Made by a program: the position numbers and the translations under genes. Positions 43,812-52,723 of a DNA stretch of 64,000 nt are shown here, in pieces (positions within the stretch are counted from its first letter, which is position 1; the number at the start of each line of letters is the position of its first letter). Below the pieces are notes generated by a model. That model searched no databases. It saw only the letters and a list, made by a program, of their open reading frames with translations, and was not told the DNA's origin. Source of the stretch: Actinomycetospora endophytica (lineage in GTDB: Bacteria; Actinomycetota; Actinomycetes; Mycobacteriales; Pseudonocardiaceae); assembly GCF_021026375.1 (NCBI RefSeq), contig NZ_JAJNDB010000010.1:207776-271775 (forward strand), given 5' to 3'.

Positions 43812-45008
43812 ATGAATCGCGAACACCGTCACGTCGTCGTCGGGTGCGGCGGCCTCGGTTCCGCCGCCCTCTACTGGCTCGCCCGCGCGGCCGGCAGCAA
43901 GGACGGGGCCGTGCTCGGGCTCGAGGCCCACCACCTCGGCCACGACCGCGGCGCCAGCCAGGACCACAGCAGGATCATCCGCCACGCCCAGCACCAGGAC
44001 GCCTACGCCGCCCTCGCGCCGGCCGCCTACGACACCTGGCACGACGTCGAGCGCGTGTCCGGGCAGCAGCTGGTCACCGAGACCGGCGGCCTGGTCATCG
44101 AGGACGTCGACGCCCGCGCGGCGACCGACACCGGCACGCGGAACATGGACGGGTACCGCGCGGTCGCCGCGCGCCACGGCACCGAGCTCGAGGAGCTGGA
44201 CGCGAAGGGCGTCACGGCGCGCTGGCCACAGTTCCGGCTCGGCGGCAGCGAGCAGGCGCTCTACCAGCGGAAATCCGGGATCGTCGACGCCCGCCGCGCG
44301 AACGCCACCCACATCGCGCTCGCCCGCGGCCACGGCGCCCACGTCGAGGAGGACACCCCGGTCCGCGCGCTGCACCCCACCCGCGACCACGTCGAGGTCG
44401 TCACCGACGACGAGGTCTACCGGGCCGAGCACGTCGTCGTCACCGCCGACGCGCGCACCAACGAGATCCTCACCGGCGTCGGGCGCGAGCTCCCGCTGAC
44501 GGTGCTGCAGGAGCAGGTCACCTACTACGCCACCCCGAACCTGCTCGACTTCTCCCCCGAGAACTTCCCGGTCTTCATGTGGCACGGCGCCGAGAACTTC
44601 TACGGCTTCCCGGTGTACGGCGAGGTCGCGACGAAGCTCGGCCAGCACATGGGCGGCCACGAGGTCACGGCCGACTCCCGCACGTTCGAGGCCGACCCGT
44701 TGCGCCGCAAGCGCCAGGAGGAGTTCCTCGCCGACCACGTGCCCGGCTTCGGCGGTCCGGAGCTGTACACCAAGACCTGCCTGTACACGATCCCGCCGGA
44801 CCAGCACTTCATCATCGACACCGTCCCCGAGGCGCCGAACGTGCACGTGGCGGTCGGCGCGGGGCACGCGTTCAAGTTCGCGTCGCTGATCGGCCGCATC
44901 CTCGCCGAGCTCGCGACGGCGGGTCGCAGCAGGCACCCGATCGACACGTTCACGCTCGACCGGCCCGCCCTGCTCGACCCGCGCTTCGGCCGGCAGTTCC
45001 ATGTCTGA
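43812..45008 (+). CDS. FAD-dependent N-methyl amino acid oxidase (sarcosine / N-methyltryptophan oxidase-like)
   Basis: A 398-residue flavoprotein of the MSOX/SolA group. It has an N-terminal Rossmann motif HVVVGCGGLGSAALYWLARA and a substrate loop with GASQDHSRIIRHAQH. Near the C-terminus lies KTCLYTIPPDQHFIID, whose Cys corresponds to the covalent FAD site of monomeric sarcosine oxidase. GAGHAFKFASLIGRIL is the C-terminal flavin contact. It would demethylate a secondary or tertiary N-methyl amino acid, giving formaldehyde and hydrogen peroxide. It overlaps the Rieske gene by eight bases. Confidence 0.9.
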   Translation: MNREHRHVVVGCGGLGSAALYWLARAAGSKDGAVLGLEAHHLGHDRGASQDHSRIIRHAQHQDAYAALAPAAYDTWHDVERVSGQQLVTETGGLVIEDVDARAATDTGTRNMDGYRAVAARHGTELEELDAKGVTARWPQFRLGGSEQALYQRKSGIVDARRANATHIALARGHGAHVEEDTPVRALHPTRDHVEVVTDDEVYRAEHVVVTADARTNEILTGVGRELPLTVLQEQVTYYATPNLLDFSPENFPVFMWHGAENFYGFPVYGEVATKLGQHMGGHEVTADSRTFEADPLRRKRQEEFLADHVPGFGGPELYTKTCLYTIPPDQHFIIDTVPEAPNVHVAVGAGHAFKFASLIGRILAELATAGRSRHPIDTFTLDRPALLDPRFGRQFHV

Positions 45009-46212
45009 CCTGCACTGGACACTCCCCCAGCCCGCCTACACCGACCCCGACGTCTTCGCCGCCGACCTCGAGCACGTGTTCGTCCGACACTGGACGTTCG
45101 CCGGCCACTCCTGCGAGCTCGGCCCGGGCGACTGGTTCCGCGTCACGCTCGGACGCGACCAGGTGATCGTCGTCCGCGACCACGACGGCACCCTGCACGC
45201 CCACCACGACGTGTGCGCTCACCGCGGCTCGCGGGTCACCACCGCCGAGCGCGGGACCGCGAAGGCGTTCGTCTGCCCGTACCACCAGTGGGTCTACGGC
45301 CTCGACGGCTGTCTGCGCTCGGCGCGGCTCATGGGCGACGCCTTCTGGAATGAGGACAGCACGCCGATAGGGGGTGTGCGGCTCGCCCCGGCCGCGGTGC
45401 GGGAGGTCGCCGGGCTGGTGTTCGTCTGCCCCGCCGCGACGCCCGGCGAGGCCCCGGAGTTCGACGGGTTCGCCGCCGCCGCGACCCGCCACCTCGGCCC
45501 GCACGGGCTGGCGGACGCCCGCATCGTCGCCCGCGACCGCTACCGGGTGGCCGCGAACTGGAAGACGCTCGTCGAGAACAACCGCGAGTGCTACCACTGC
45601 CGCGGCAGCCACCCGGAGTTCTCGCTGTCGAACTTCGAGCACGGCACCCACGGCGACGTGCGTCCGAACCCGCGCTACGACGCCGCCGTCGCGCGGGCCC
45701 GTGCTCGCTGGGAGACCCGTGGCCTCGCGACCGACGAGGTCAGCTTCCCCGGCGGGTCCTGGTACCGGTTCACGCGGCTGCCGCTGCGCGAGGGGTTCAC
45801 GACGGAGACCCTCGACGGCCGCCTCGTCGCACCCGTGATGGGCACGCTGCCCGACGAGGACGTGGGCTCGTTGCGGGTCGTCGGCCTGCCCAACCTGTGG
45901 GCGCACGCCAACGCCGACTACGCGATGACCACCCGGCTCACCCCGGTCGACGCCGGCACCACCGACGTCGAGGTGTGCTTCCTCGTCGATGCGCGGGCGG
46001 CTCTCGACGACCGCGACGTCGACGCGCTCACCGCGGTGTGGCGCGCGACCTCCGAACAGGACTGGGCGCTCTGCGAGGCCACCTACGCCGGGGTCGCGTC
46101 GCGCGGCTACCGGCCGGGCCCGCTGTCGCCCGTGGTCGAGGAGTCGGTGGCGTCGTTCCTCGACTGGTACCGCCGTCGGCTCCCGAGGACGACGACGGCC
46201 GCGGCCGGGTAG
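45001..46212 (+). CDS. Rieske aromatic-ring-hydroxylase-type oxygenase, alpha subunit (betaine demethylase-like)
   Basis: A 403-residue oxygenase. The Rieske cluster ligands are Cys72 and His74 (CAHRGS), Cys92 and His95 (CPYHQW). The mononuclear iron site includes the two His of NNRECYHCRGSHPEF. This subfamily (GbcA, CntA, stachydrine demethylase) oxidatively removes methyl groups from quaternary amines. Coupling to an N-methyl oxidase fits a two-step demethylation of a betaine. A dedicated reductase is absent. It starts inside the oxidase 3' end. Confidence 0.9.
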   Translation: MSDLHWTLPQPAYTDPDVFAADLEHVFVRHWTFAGHSCELGPGDWFRVTLGRDQVIVVRDHDGTLHAHHDVCAHRGSRVTTAERGTAKAFVCPYHQWVYGLDGCLRSARLMGDAFWNEDSTPIGGVRLAPAAVREVAGLVFVCPAATPGEAPEFDGFAAAATRHLGPHGLADARIVARDRYRVAANWKTLVENNRECYHCRGSHPEFSLSNFEHGTHGDVRPNPRYDAAVARARARWETRGLATDEVSFPGGSWYRFTRLPLREGFTTETLDGRLVAPVMGTLPDEDVGSLRVVGLPNLWAHANADYAMTTRLTPVDAGTTDVEVCFLVDARAALDDRDVDALTAVWRATSEQDWALCEATYAGVASRGYRPGPLSPVVEESVASFLDWYRRRLPRTTTAAAG

Positions 46213-46222
46213 GCGGCGTTCA

Positions 46223-46942
46223 TCAGAACAGCAGCTCGAACGCCACGCGCGGATGGTCGGTGTCGCCGACCATCCGCGCGACGACGTCGCGGGCCTGCTC
46301 GGCCACCGGCCGGTCGTCGAGGGCCTGGAGGTAGAGCCGGTGGCACGCCAGGGAGGCGACCGCCCGGTCCACCTGTCCGGTGACGTCGACGGCGTGGCCG
46401 GCCACCGGTGAGTGACCGACGACGACGTGGCGGGTCTCGTGCGGCTCGAGGTCCGCGAGCTCCGGGTGGATCCACCGGTTGCCCGCGTCACCGACGGCGT
46501 CGACGGTCGCCCGCCCGACGGCGCGGTGGTCCGCGGAGTTCCAGCCGGCCGGCGCCCCGTCCGGCCCCGGCCACCGCTCCGCGTGGTTCTGCGCGACCAC
46601 CAGATCCGGGCGCACCTGCCGGATCACCCGGGCGACGTCGCGCCGCAGCGCCACCCCCTCCTCGACGACCCCGTCGCGATGGTCGAGGAAGCGGACGTCG
46701 TCGACCCCGACCGCCGCGGCGCTCGCGCGTTCCTCGGCCTCCCGCGCCGGTCCGGCCTGCTCGGGCGGCATCGTCGCGATCCCGGCCTCCCCGCGGGTGA
46801 CCAGCAGGTACGTGACCCGCTTCCCCGCCGCCGTCCAGGCCGCGACGGCCGCGGACGCGCCGTACTCGAGGTCGTCGGGGTGGGCGACGACGGCGAGGGC
46901 GCTCGTCCAGTCGTCGGGCAGCGGCGGCGGTGCGAGGTCCAT
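46223..46942 (-). CDS. PIG-L-family deacetylase
   Basis: A 239-residue LmbE/PIG-L zinc hydrolase. The metal site is AHPDDLEYG (His-x-Asp-Asp) near residue 20 plus a downstream SADHRAVGRATVDAV His. Relatives deacetylate GlcNAc conjugates in mycothiol and antibiotic synthesis. The distinct C-terminus (HPRVAFELLF) matches the free-standing actinobacterial type. The stop lies 10 bases from the end of the convergent Rieske gene. An 18-base palindrome sits just upstream of its start. Confidence 0.9.
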   Translation of the reverse strand: MDLAPPPLPDDWTSALAVVAHPDDLEYGASAAVAAWTAAGKRVTYLLVTRGEAGIATMPPEQAGPAREAEERASAAAVGVDDVRFLDHRDGVVEEGVALRRDVARVIRQVRPDLVVAQNHAERWPGPDGAPAGWNSADHRAVGRATVDAVGDAGNRWIHPELADLEPHETRHVVVGHSPVAGHAVDVTGQVDRAVASLACHRLYLQALDDRPVAEQARDVVARMVGDTDHPRVAFELLF

Positions 46943-46958
46943 GACGGCGAGCCTGCAC

Positions 46959-46976
46959 CCTCGACCATGGTCGAGG
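46959..46976. promoter_or_regulatory. 18-bp perfect palindrome in the PIG-L / SGNH divergent promoter
   Basis: CCTCGACCATGGTCGAGG is perfectly self-complementary and lies 16 bases upstream of the PIG-L start. Its size fits a dimeric repressor operator; no regulator gene is adjacent. Confidence 0.45.
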
Positions 46977-47069
46977 TCCAGCCGTCATCCGGTCGATGGA
47001 CTGATCTTCTGCCACGGCCCGGAGCCGACAACACTCGAGTCCCCATCGAGCGATCGTCGAGGAGTGGTC

Positions 47070-48017
47070 GTGCGACCGAGTCGCCGTGTCCTGAGTGCCG
47101 CGCTGTGCCTGGCGGTCACCGCGCTCACCCTCACGACCACCACGGCCGCCCGCCCGGCGGACGCCTCACCACGCGCCGCGACCCCGGTGACCCTCGTGGC
47201 GCTGGGCGACTCCTGGGCGGCGGGCACGGCCGCGGGCGGCGCCCCGCTCGTGGACCCGGGCGGGACGGACGGGACGGCCTGCCGTCGCACCGTCGCGTCG
47301 TACCCGGCCCGCAGCGGGCCGCGCCTCGCACCGCAGGCGTGGACCAGCCGGGCGTGCGCGTCGACGTCCGGCGGACCGAACTCGCAGTTCACCGCGCTGA
47401 ACTCCGCCGTCACCCGCGTGCTGATCACCGTGGGCGCCGACGCGACCGGTCTCGGCGCGCTCACCGCCGCCTGCGCGAGCGGCCGCACACCGGCCGAGTG
47501 CGACGCCGCGACCGCCCGGACCGACCGCGCGATCGACGCCATCCCGGCCGCGCTGGACTCGTCGTTCGCCGACATCCGGCGCCGCGCCCCCGCCGCGGCC
47601 CTCGTCCTGACGACCTATCCCCGGCCGACCGAGGGGCTGGCGTGTGCCGCCGGAGCCCGCGACCCGGCGACCGCGCACCGTCTCGACGCCACGGTGAGCC
47701 GGCTGGACGACGTCCTCACCGACCGCGCCCGGGCCGCGCGGGTGACCGTCGTCGACGTCCGCACCGGGTTCGTCGCCCACAGCGTCTGCGCACGGCAGCC
47801 CTGGATCACCCCCTTCACCGGGACCGACCCGCTGCGGACCGGGGCGCCGACCGCCGCCGGCCAGACGGTGATCGCCGACGCCGTCGACGCGACCGTCACC
47901 GCCCAACTGACCGCGGCCGCCGACCGGCCCCCGTCGACGACCCCGGCCCCGCCGCTGCTCGCGCCGCTGCTGCGGGGCGCCCCGGGCCGGCTGCTGGCGC
48001 CGCTCTTCCCGGCCTGA
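47070..48017 (+). CDS. Secreted SGNH-hydrolase-like protein, probably lacking key catalytic residues
   Basis: A 315-residue protein with a signal peptide (RVLSAALCLAVTALTLTTTTA, cleavage near ADA at about residue 32). The SGNH block I Ser is present (LVALGDSWAAG). The block III Gly-x-Asn-Asp is replaced by GADAT, and the usual Asp-x-x-His-Pro before AAG reads RTGAPTAAG with Ala where His is expected. Six Cys suggest disulfides. It may be a degenerate lipase-fold protein, or may use other residues. GTG 47070 has GAGGAG five bases upstream. Confidence 0.75.
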   Translation: MRPSRRVLSAALCLAVTALTLTTTTAARPADASPRAATPVTLVALGDSWAAGTAAGGAPLVDPGGTDGTACRRTVASYPARSGPRLAPQAWTSRACASTSGGPNSQFTALNSAVTRVLITVGADATGLGALTAACASGRTPAECDAATARTDRAIDAIPAALDSSFADIRRRAPAAALVLTTYPRPTEGLACAAGARDPATAHRLDATVSRLDDVLTDRARAARVTVVDVRTGFVAHSVCARQPWITPFTGTDPLRTGAPTAAGQTVIADAVDATVTAQLTAAADRPPSTTPAPPLLAPLLRGAPGRLLAPLFPA

Positions 48018-48156
48018 TCCCAGGGATTCCCCGCCGCTTTTCCTGCTCGGCCGGGTCACGATGCGTCGTCGATCGGTGACCGTGAGGTGAACGGGGTCGC
48101 ACGAGTGGGTAGTGCTCCCGTCGGAGCGCGACCGACACCGTGACGAGGTGACCCAC

Positions 48157-49842
48157 ATGACGGACACGAGCGCCGCCCCCTCCCCCGGCCCGGCGACCGA
48201 GGACCGGCGCCCGGACGCCGGACTGCACAAGGCCCTCGGTTTCTGGTCGCTGCTCGCCGCCGGGCTGGGCAGCGTCATCGGCTCGGGCTGGCTGTTCTCC
48301 TCGCTCTACGCCGCGCAGGACGCCGGGCCGGCCGCGCTGCTGGCGTGGGTCATCGGCGGCGCGCTGATGCTGCTCGTGGCGCTGGTGTTCGCCGAGCTGG
48401 GGATGGCGAAACCGGAGTCGGGCGGCCTCGTCCGGTACCCGCAGTACTCCCACGGCGGGCTCACCGCGGGCATCGTCGGGTGGGCGATGTGGATCAGCTA
48501 CGTCGGCAACCCGCCCACCGAGGCCGCCGGCGTCGTGCAGTACGCGGCCGTGTACCTGCCCGGGGTCTACGACGGGAAGTCGCTGACCGGGCTCGGCATC
48601 GTCATCGCCGTCGTCCTCATGGCGGCCTTCGTCGCGCTGAACTGGTTCGGCGTCCTGCTCTTCGCGCGCTCCAACACCGTCGTCACCGCCATCAAGATCC
48701 TGATCCCGACGACGACGGTGGTGCTGCTGATCGCGTCCGGGTTCGACTCGGGGAACGTCACCGACCACGGCGGCGTCGCGCCCTACGGCTGGAGTGCGGC
48801 GCTCTCGACGATCGCGACCGCCGGGATGGTGTTCGCCTACACCGGCTTCCGCAACGTCGTCGAGCTCTCCGGCGAGGCGAAGGATCCGCGCCGTACGGTG
48901 CCCCGAGCGCTGATCACGACGATCGTCGTCACCATCGTGCTCTACCTCGGCCTGCAGCTGGCGTTCCTCGGCGCGGTGCCCGCCGGGATGCTCGGCGGCG
49001 GGTGGGACGGGGTCAACTTCGACTCCCCGTTCGCGAACCTCGCGATGATCCTCGGGCTCTCGTGGCTGTCCTGGACGCTCATCGCCGACTCGATGCTCTC
49101 GCCGTCGGGCTCCGGGATCGTCTACACGGCCGCGAACGCGCGCAACGTGTTCGGGCTGGCCAAGAACGGCTTCTTCCCCGGGTCGCTGACGACGCTCAAC
49201 ACGCGCGGCGTCCCGGCCCGGGCGCTGGTGCTCAACTTCGTCGTCGGCCTCGCCTACCTGCTGCCGCTCCCGAGCTGGCACTCGATCATCTCGGTGACCG
49301 GGTCGATCGCGGCGTTCACCTTCCAGATCGGTGCGGTGTCGCTGATCGCCTTCCGCGCCTCGGGCCTGACGCGCCACGACACCCGGCTGCGCGGCATGAC
49401 GGTGATCGCGCCCGCGGCGTTCGTCGTGTCGTCGCTCGTGGTCTTCTGGACGTCCTGGTCGAAGCTCTGGATCGGCATGGTGATCATCGGGCTCGGGATC
49501 GTCTGGTACGCGGTGGTGTGGCTGCGCTCGGACCGGGCGGTCTCCGAGCTGGTCGGCGGGACGTGGCTCGTCGTCTACCTCGTCGGGCTGACGATCCTCT
49601 CGGCGCTCGGCAGCTTCGGCGGCGCGCACCTGATCGCCGCGCCGTGGGACTCGGTGGTCGTCGCGGCGTTCGCGCTCGCGACCTACATCTGGGGCGCCCG
49701 CAGCGGGACGGCGTACATGACGGCCCGACCCGAGATGGTCCGGCGGCTGCGGGCCGACGCCGACCTCGACCGCGGCGACGCACCGGAACCGGCGCGTCAG
49801 GCCCACTCGATGGTCAGCCGGGCGTTCCCGCGGGGGTCCTAG
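48157..49842 (+). CDS. APC-superfamily amino acid permease
   Basis: A 561-residue transporter with 12-14 membrane helices. Helix 1 has the substrate-binding loop GLGSVIGSGWLFS and helix 6 has FAYTGFRNVVELSGEAKDPRRTVPRAL, both hallmarks of the APC fold. SPSGSGIVYTAANARNVFGLAKNGFFP is typical of the actinobacterial aspartate/glutamate-like members. The ATG at 48157 has GAGGTG upstream; an earlier in-frame start would add an unlikely charged leader. The substrate is unknown. Its stop overlaps the convergent MmcQ gene by four bases. Confidence 0.92.
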   Translation: MTDTSAAPSPGPATEDRRPDAGLHKALGFWSLLAAGLGSVIGSGWLFSSLYAAQDAGPAALLAWVIGGALMLLVALVFAELGMAKPESGGLVRYPQYSHGGLTAGIVGWAMWISYVGNPPTEAAGVVQYAAVYLPGVYDGKSLTGLGIVIAVVLMAAFVALNWFGVLLFARSNTVVTAIKILIPTTTVVLLIASGFDSGNVTDHGGVAPYGWSAALSTIATAGMVFAYTGFRNVVELSGEAKDPRRTVPRALITTIVVTIVLYLGLQLAFLGAVPAGMLGGGWDGVNFDSPFANLAMILGLSWLSWTLIADSMLSPSGSGIVYTAANARNVFGLAKNGFFPGSLTTLNTRGVPARALVLNFVVGLAYLLPLPSWHSIISVTGSIAAFTFQIGAVSLIAFRASGLTRHDTRLRGMTVIAPAAFVVSSLVVFWTSWSKLWIGMVIIGLGIVWYAVVWLRSDRAVSELVGGTWLVVYLVGLTILSALGSFGGAHLIAAPWDSVVVAAFALATYIWGARSGTAYMTARPEMVRRLRADADLDRGDAPEPARQAHSMVSRAFPRGS

Positions 49843-50219
49843 ACGTCGAGGAGGCGCGCGAGGGTCTTCGGGGCGATGTGGCGGTAGGCGTCCGCGGCGA
49901 TGCCCCGCAGTTCGATCTCGTCCAGCGCGTCCTCCCCGTCGAGATCCAGGCGCAGCCCCAGCCAGCCCCGGTGCCCGACGTAGGGCGGCACGAAGAACCG
50001 CGCGGGCTCCGCAGCGACCAGCTCGGCGGTCACCCCGGGTGGCGCCGCGGCCCAGATCGCGGTGTGCGGGTCGCCGTGGACGTGGTCGGCGAAGGACACG
50101 AACGTCTTCTTCCCACGCACGAACCAGGACGGCGCCCCGTGGCTCACCCGCTCGACGACCTCGGGCAGCACCAGGCACGCACCGCGCACAGCGGTGAGGA
50201 TGCGCTCGACGTCGGACAC
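49839..50219 (-). CDS. MmcQ/YjbR-family protein
   Basis: A 126-residue double-wing protein: VLPEVVERVSHGAPSWFVRGKKTFVSF and GLRLDLDGEDALDEIELRGIAADAYRHIAPKTL. YjbR-like proteins bind DNA weakly and their roles are unclear. The GTG at 50219 gives the family N-terminus (SDVERILTAVRGACL). It follows the small membrane-protein gene by eight bases. Confidence 0.88.
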   Translation of the reverse strand: MSDVERILTAVRGACLVLPEVVERVSHGAPSWFVRGKKTFVSFADHVHGDPHTAIWAAAPPGVTAELVAAEPARFFVPPYVGHRGWLGLRLDLDGEDALDEIELRGIAADAYRHIAPKTLARLLDV

Positions 50220-50227
50220 GGCGGCTC

Positions 50228-50386
50228 TCAGATCAGCAGGGCCATGGCCAGCAGCGACAGCACGAACGCCACCAGGACCACGATCACGACGACGGGTGTG
50301 GCCCCGCGGGCCCACCACGGTCCGTGCCCGGGGACCGGGGGCGAGTCGAACGTCCGGTCCAGGATGCGTCGTTCCGGCTCGGTCAT
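50228..50386 (-). CDS. Small single-pass membrane protein, 52 residues
   Basis: An ATG at 50386 with GGGGGAG six bases upstream opens a frame of 52 residues. A charged head (TEPERRILDRTFDSPPVPGHG) is followed by one strong membrane helix (TPVVVIVVLVAFVLSLLAMA) at the C-terminus. It is predicted to be cytoplasm-facing at the N-terminus. It is the first gene before MmcQ. No homologue is recalled, but ribosome site and topology are convincing. Confidence 0.65.
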   Translation of the reverse strand: MTEPERRILDRTFDSPPVPGHGPWWARGATPVVVIVVLVAFVLSLLAMALLI

Positions 50387-50425
50387 CGTCGCTCCCCCGC
50401 GCTGTCCGCTTCGCCCGGAACCAGG

Positions 50426-51823
50426 CTAACGGATCCGAGCGGCCGCCGTCGGGGCCGCGTGGCGGGGCGGGCGGGACGGGAGGCCGTCGGTCGTGCCCTT
50501 CTCCGTGGCCGCGACCAGCGCGTGCCGTCCGGTGTCGGTCGGCTTCGCGGCGCCGGGCCCGGGCTCGGCCGGCCGGCGATGGCTCGGTGCTGTCGTCCCG
50601 GGCGAGGACGGTGCCGCCCGCTCGTCGGCCGGCGCCCGCCCCGACGACCGCGCCTCGTCGCGGGACGGAGCGGTCGGCCGCGGGAGGGACACCGGCGGGA
50701 GGTCGGGGGTCGAGCGGTGCGACCCGGTCGCGGGGGCGTCCCCGAAGGTCATCCCGCTCGTCGTCCGGGCGGTTCGTTCACGGGGATCGCGGAGGTCGCG
50801 GGCCGGCGCGGCGCTCTCGGGCGCCGACCGTGGCCGGGGGACCTCGCGGTCGGCCGGGCGCGACGGCGTCCGCGACCGATCTGCTTGTCGTGCCTGTGCG
50901 GAGGCCCGGCCGGTCGGCATCGGGAGACCCGAGGGGGGACGTCGCCCCCCGGATCCGCGCTGCTGCGGGACCGCACCCGCCGGCGCCGCCGGAGCCCACG
51001 CGGTCGCCGGGGCCGACGGGCGCGGCGGGACGGACGGGCGTGGCGGCTCGGCCCCACCGCCCTCGGGGTGCAGCCGCCCGTCGCGCAGTGCCCGCGCCGG
51101 CCGGTGCGCCTCGACGTCCGCCGCCGCATCGGCCTCCGCCGCCGCCTTCGCCTCCGCCTTCGCCTCCGCCGCCGCCTTCGCCTCCGCCGCCGCCTTCGCC
51201 TCCTCGAGGGCCCGCAGCGCCCGGGTCGCGGTCTCCACCGAGGCCACCGCCCGCACCGCGTGCCGGTTGCGGGTCCCGCCGGTCGTGGCGGACTCGGCGA
51301 CCGACCGTCGGGACTCCCGGGTCGTCGTCGGCGCCGCGGGTGCGGCAGCAGCCACGCTCATCACCGAGGTGACGACCGGGGTCGCCGCGGTCTGCACGGC
51401 GTCGGCGAGGTCGTCGGTCGGCTCGCCGGTGTCGACCTCGCGGATGTCGCCCTCGTCCCGGGCGTCTGATCCGGGATCGTGCGCAGCGTCGTCCCGGCGG
51501 CGCGGACGCGCGGGCCGGATCGGCACCGGGACGAACGGCACGGCATCGACGGGCACGGAGTCGACCGGCACCCGTCGTCGGGCAAGGCTCGCCCGCCGCG
51601 CGCGGGCGCGGGTCCCGACGGCCGAGCCGAGGAACGCGAGCCCGACCAGCGTCCAGAACCCGGCCACCGCGGGCTGGTACCAGGGCGTCGGCGAGGAGAG
51701 CAGCGCGAGCTGCACCCCGGCCGCCGCGAGCGAGACCACGCCGAGGAGGACCGCCGTCGCCGGGCGCGTGGTCAACTGCCAGCGGGGCCGGCCGGGACGC
51801 GACCGCATCATCACCGAGCGCAC
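50426..51823 (-). CDS. Membrane protein with long low-complexity tail
   Basis: A 465-residue protein. Two membrane helices near the N-terminus (about residues 20-42 and 52-70) are followed by a long hydrophilic tail: an Ala/Lys/Glu helix with EAKAAAEAKAAAEAKAEAK (about residues 205-225), then Pro/Ser/Arg-rich disorder to the end. No enzyme motif is seen. It may be a cell-envelope scaffold, as such tails bind divisome or polar-growth proteins in actinobacteria; this is speculation. Confidence 0.65.
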   Translation of the reverse strand: MRSVMMRSRPGRPRWQLTTRPATAVLLGVVSLAAAGVQLALLSSPTPWYQPAVAGFWTLVGLAFLGSAVGTRARARRASLARRRVPVDSVPVDAVPFVPVPIRPARPRRRDDAAHDPGSDARDEGDIREVDTGEPTDDLADAVQTAATPVVTSVMSVAAAAPAAPTTTRESRRSVAESATTGGTRNRHAVRAVASVETATRALRALEEAKAAAEAKAAAEAKAEAKAAAEADAAADVEAHRPARALRDGRLHPEGGGAEPPRPSVPPRPSAPATAWAPAAPAGAVPQQRGSGGRRPPSGLPMPTGRASAQARQADRSRTPSRPADREVPRPRSAPESAAPARDLRDPRERTARTTSGMTFGDAPATGSHRSTPDLPPVSLPRPTAPSRDEARSSGRAPADERAAPSSPGTTAPSHRRPAEPGPGAAKPTDTGRHALVAATEKGTTDGLPSRPPRHAAPTAAARIR

Positions 51824-51879
51824 CAGACCCCTCCGATCACGTCACCCGGACGAGTGACGCGGGAGTTATAGCACCCGGA

Positions 51880-52710
51880 TCACGCGGCGTCCTGACAGGT
51901 CGGGCACCAGAACAGGTTCCGGGCGGCGTGGGTACGCCGGACGACCTCGGTCCCGCAGAGCAGACAGGGCAGCCCTGCCCGCCGGTAGACGTAGACGGGC
52001 CGTCCGCACGCCGGGGTGTGCCGGACGCGCGGCCCGTGCGAGCACCGCAACTCCGTGTGATCGGGACGCAACGTGTCGATGGATCCGCGGCGCACGCCGT
52101 CGGTGAGGAGGTCGACGAGGTCGGCCCACACCGCGTCGAACCGCTCGCGGCCGAGGTCCCGGCCCGGCGTCAGCGGGTCGAGGCCGTGCCGGAAGAGCAC
52201 CTCGGCCCGGTAGACGTTGCCGACGCCCGCGATCACCGCCTGGTCCATGAGCAGCGTCGCGACCGGCGACCGCGACCGGGAGATCCGCTGCCAGGCCTGC
52301 TCCGGGTCCGCGTCGGGACGCAGCGGGTCGGCGCCCAGCCGCTCGTGCAGCGCCTCGACCTCGCCCTCGGTGAGCACCTCGCAGGCGGTGGCGCCGCGCA
52401 GGTCGGCGTAGTGGGAGTCGCCGACCATCCGCATCCGGACCTGCCCCACCGGGGCCGGGACGCCGTCGTCGGGGGTCGTGACCAGCGAGAACTTCCCGTA
52501 CAGACCCAAATGGACGTGAACGACGAGGTCCGGCTCGTAGACGTGGAAGAGGTGCTTGCCGTGCGCGTCGACCGAGCGCAGCACGCGTCCGTCGACGAGC
52601 TCGGCGCCCGCGGTGAAGCGTCCCTGCGGCGAACTCACCGCCACCTCGCGGCCGCGGAAGCGCCGGGAATGGGACCGCGCGAGGCGGCGGATGGTGTGCC
52701 CCTCGGGCAT
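51880..52710 (-). CDS. nei: Fpg/Nei-family DNA glycosylase (endonuclease VIII-like)
   Basis: A 276-residue repair enzyme. The N-terminal PEGHTIRRLA has the catalytic Pro and Glu of Nei proteins, rather than the PELPE of Fpg. The helix-two-turn-helix is in MDQAVIAGVGNVYRAEVLFRHG. The C-terminus has a zinc finger (CGRPVYVY, CLLCGTEV and CPTCQ). It removes oxidised pyrimidines and cuts the abasic strand. It starts 13 bases after rpiB. Confidence 0.93.
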   Translation of the reverse strand: MPEGHTIRRLARSHSRRFRGREVAVSSPQGRFTAGAELVDGRVLRSVDAHGKHLFHVYEPDLVVHVHLGLYGKFSLVTTPDDGVPAPVGQVRMRMVGDSHYADLRGATACEVLTEGEVEALHERLGADPLRPDADPEQAWQRISRSRSPVATLLMDQAVIAGVGNVYRAEVLFRHGLDPLTPGRDLGRERFDAVWADLVDLLTDGVRRGSIDTLRPDHTELRCSHGPRVRHTPACGRPVYVYRRAGLPCLLCGTEVVRRTHAARNLFWCPTCQDAA

Positions 52711-52723
52711 CGGAGACGTCCGG

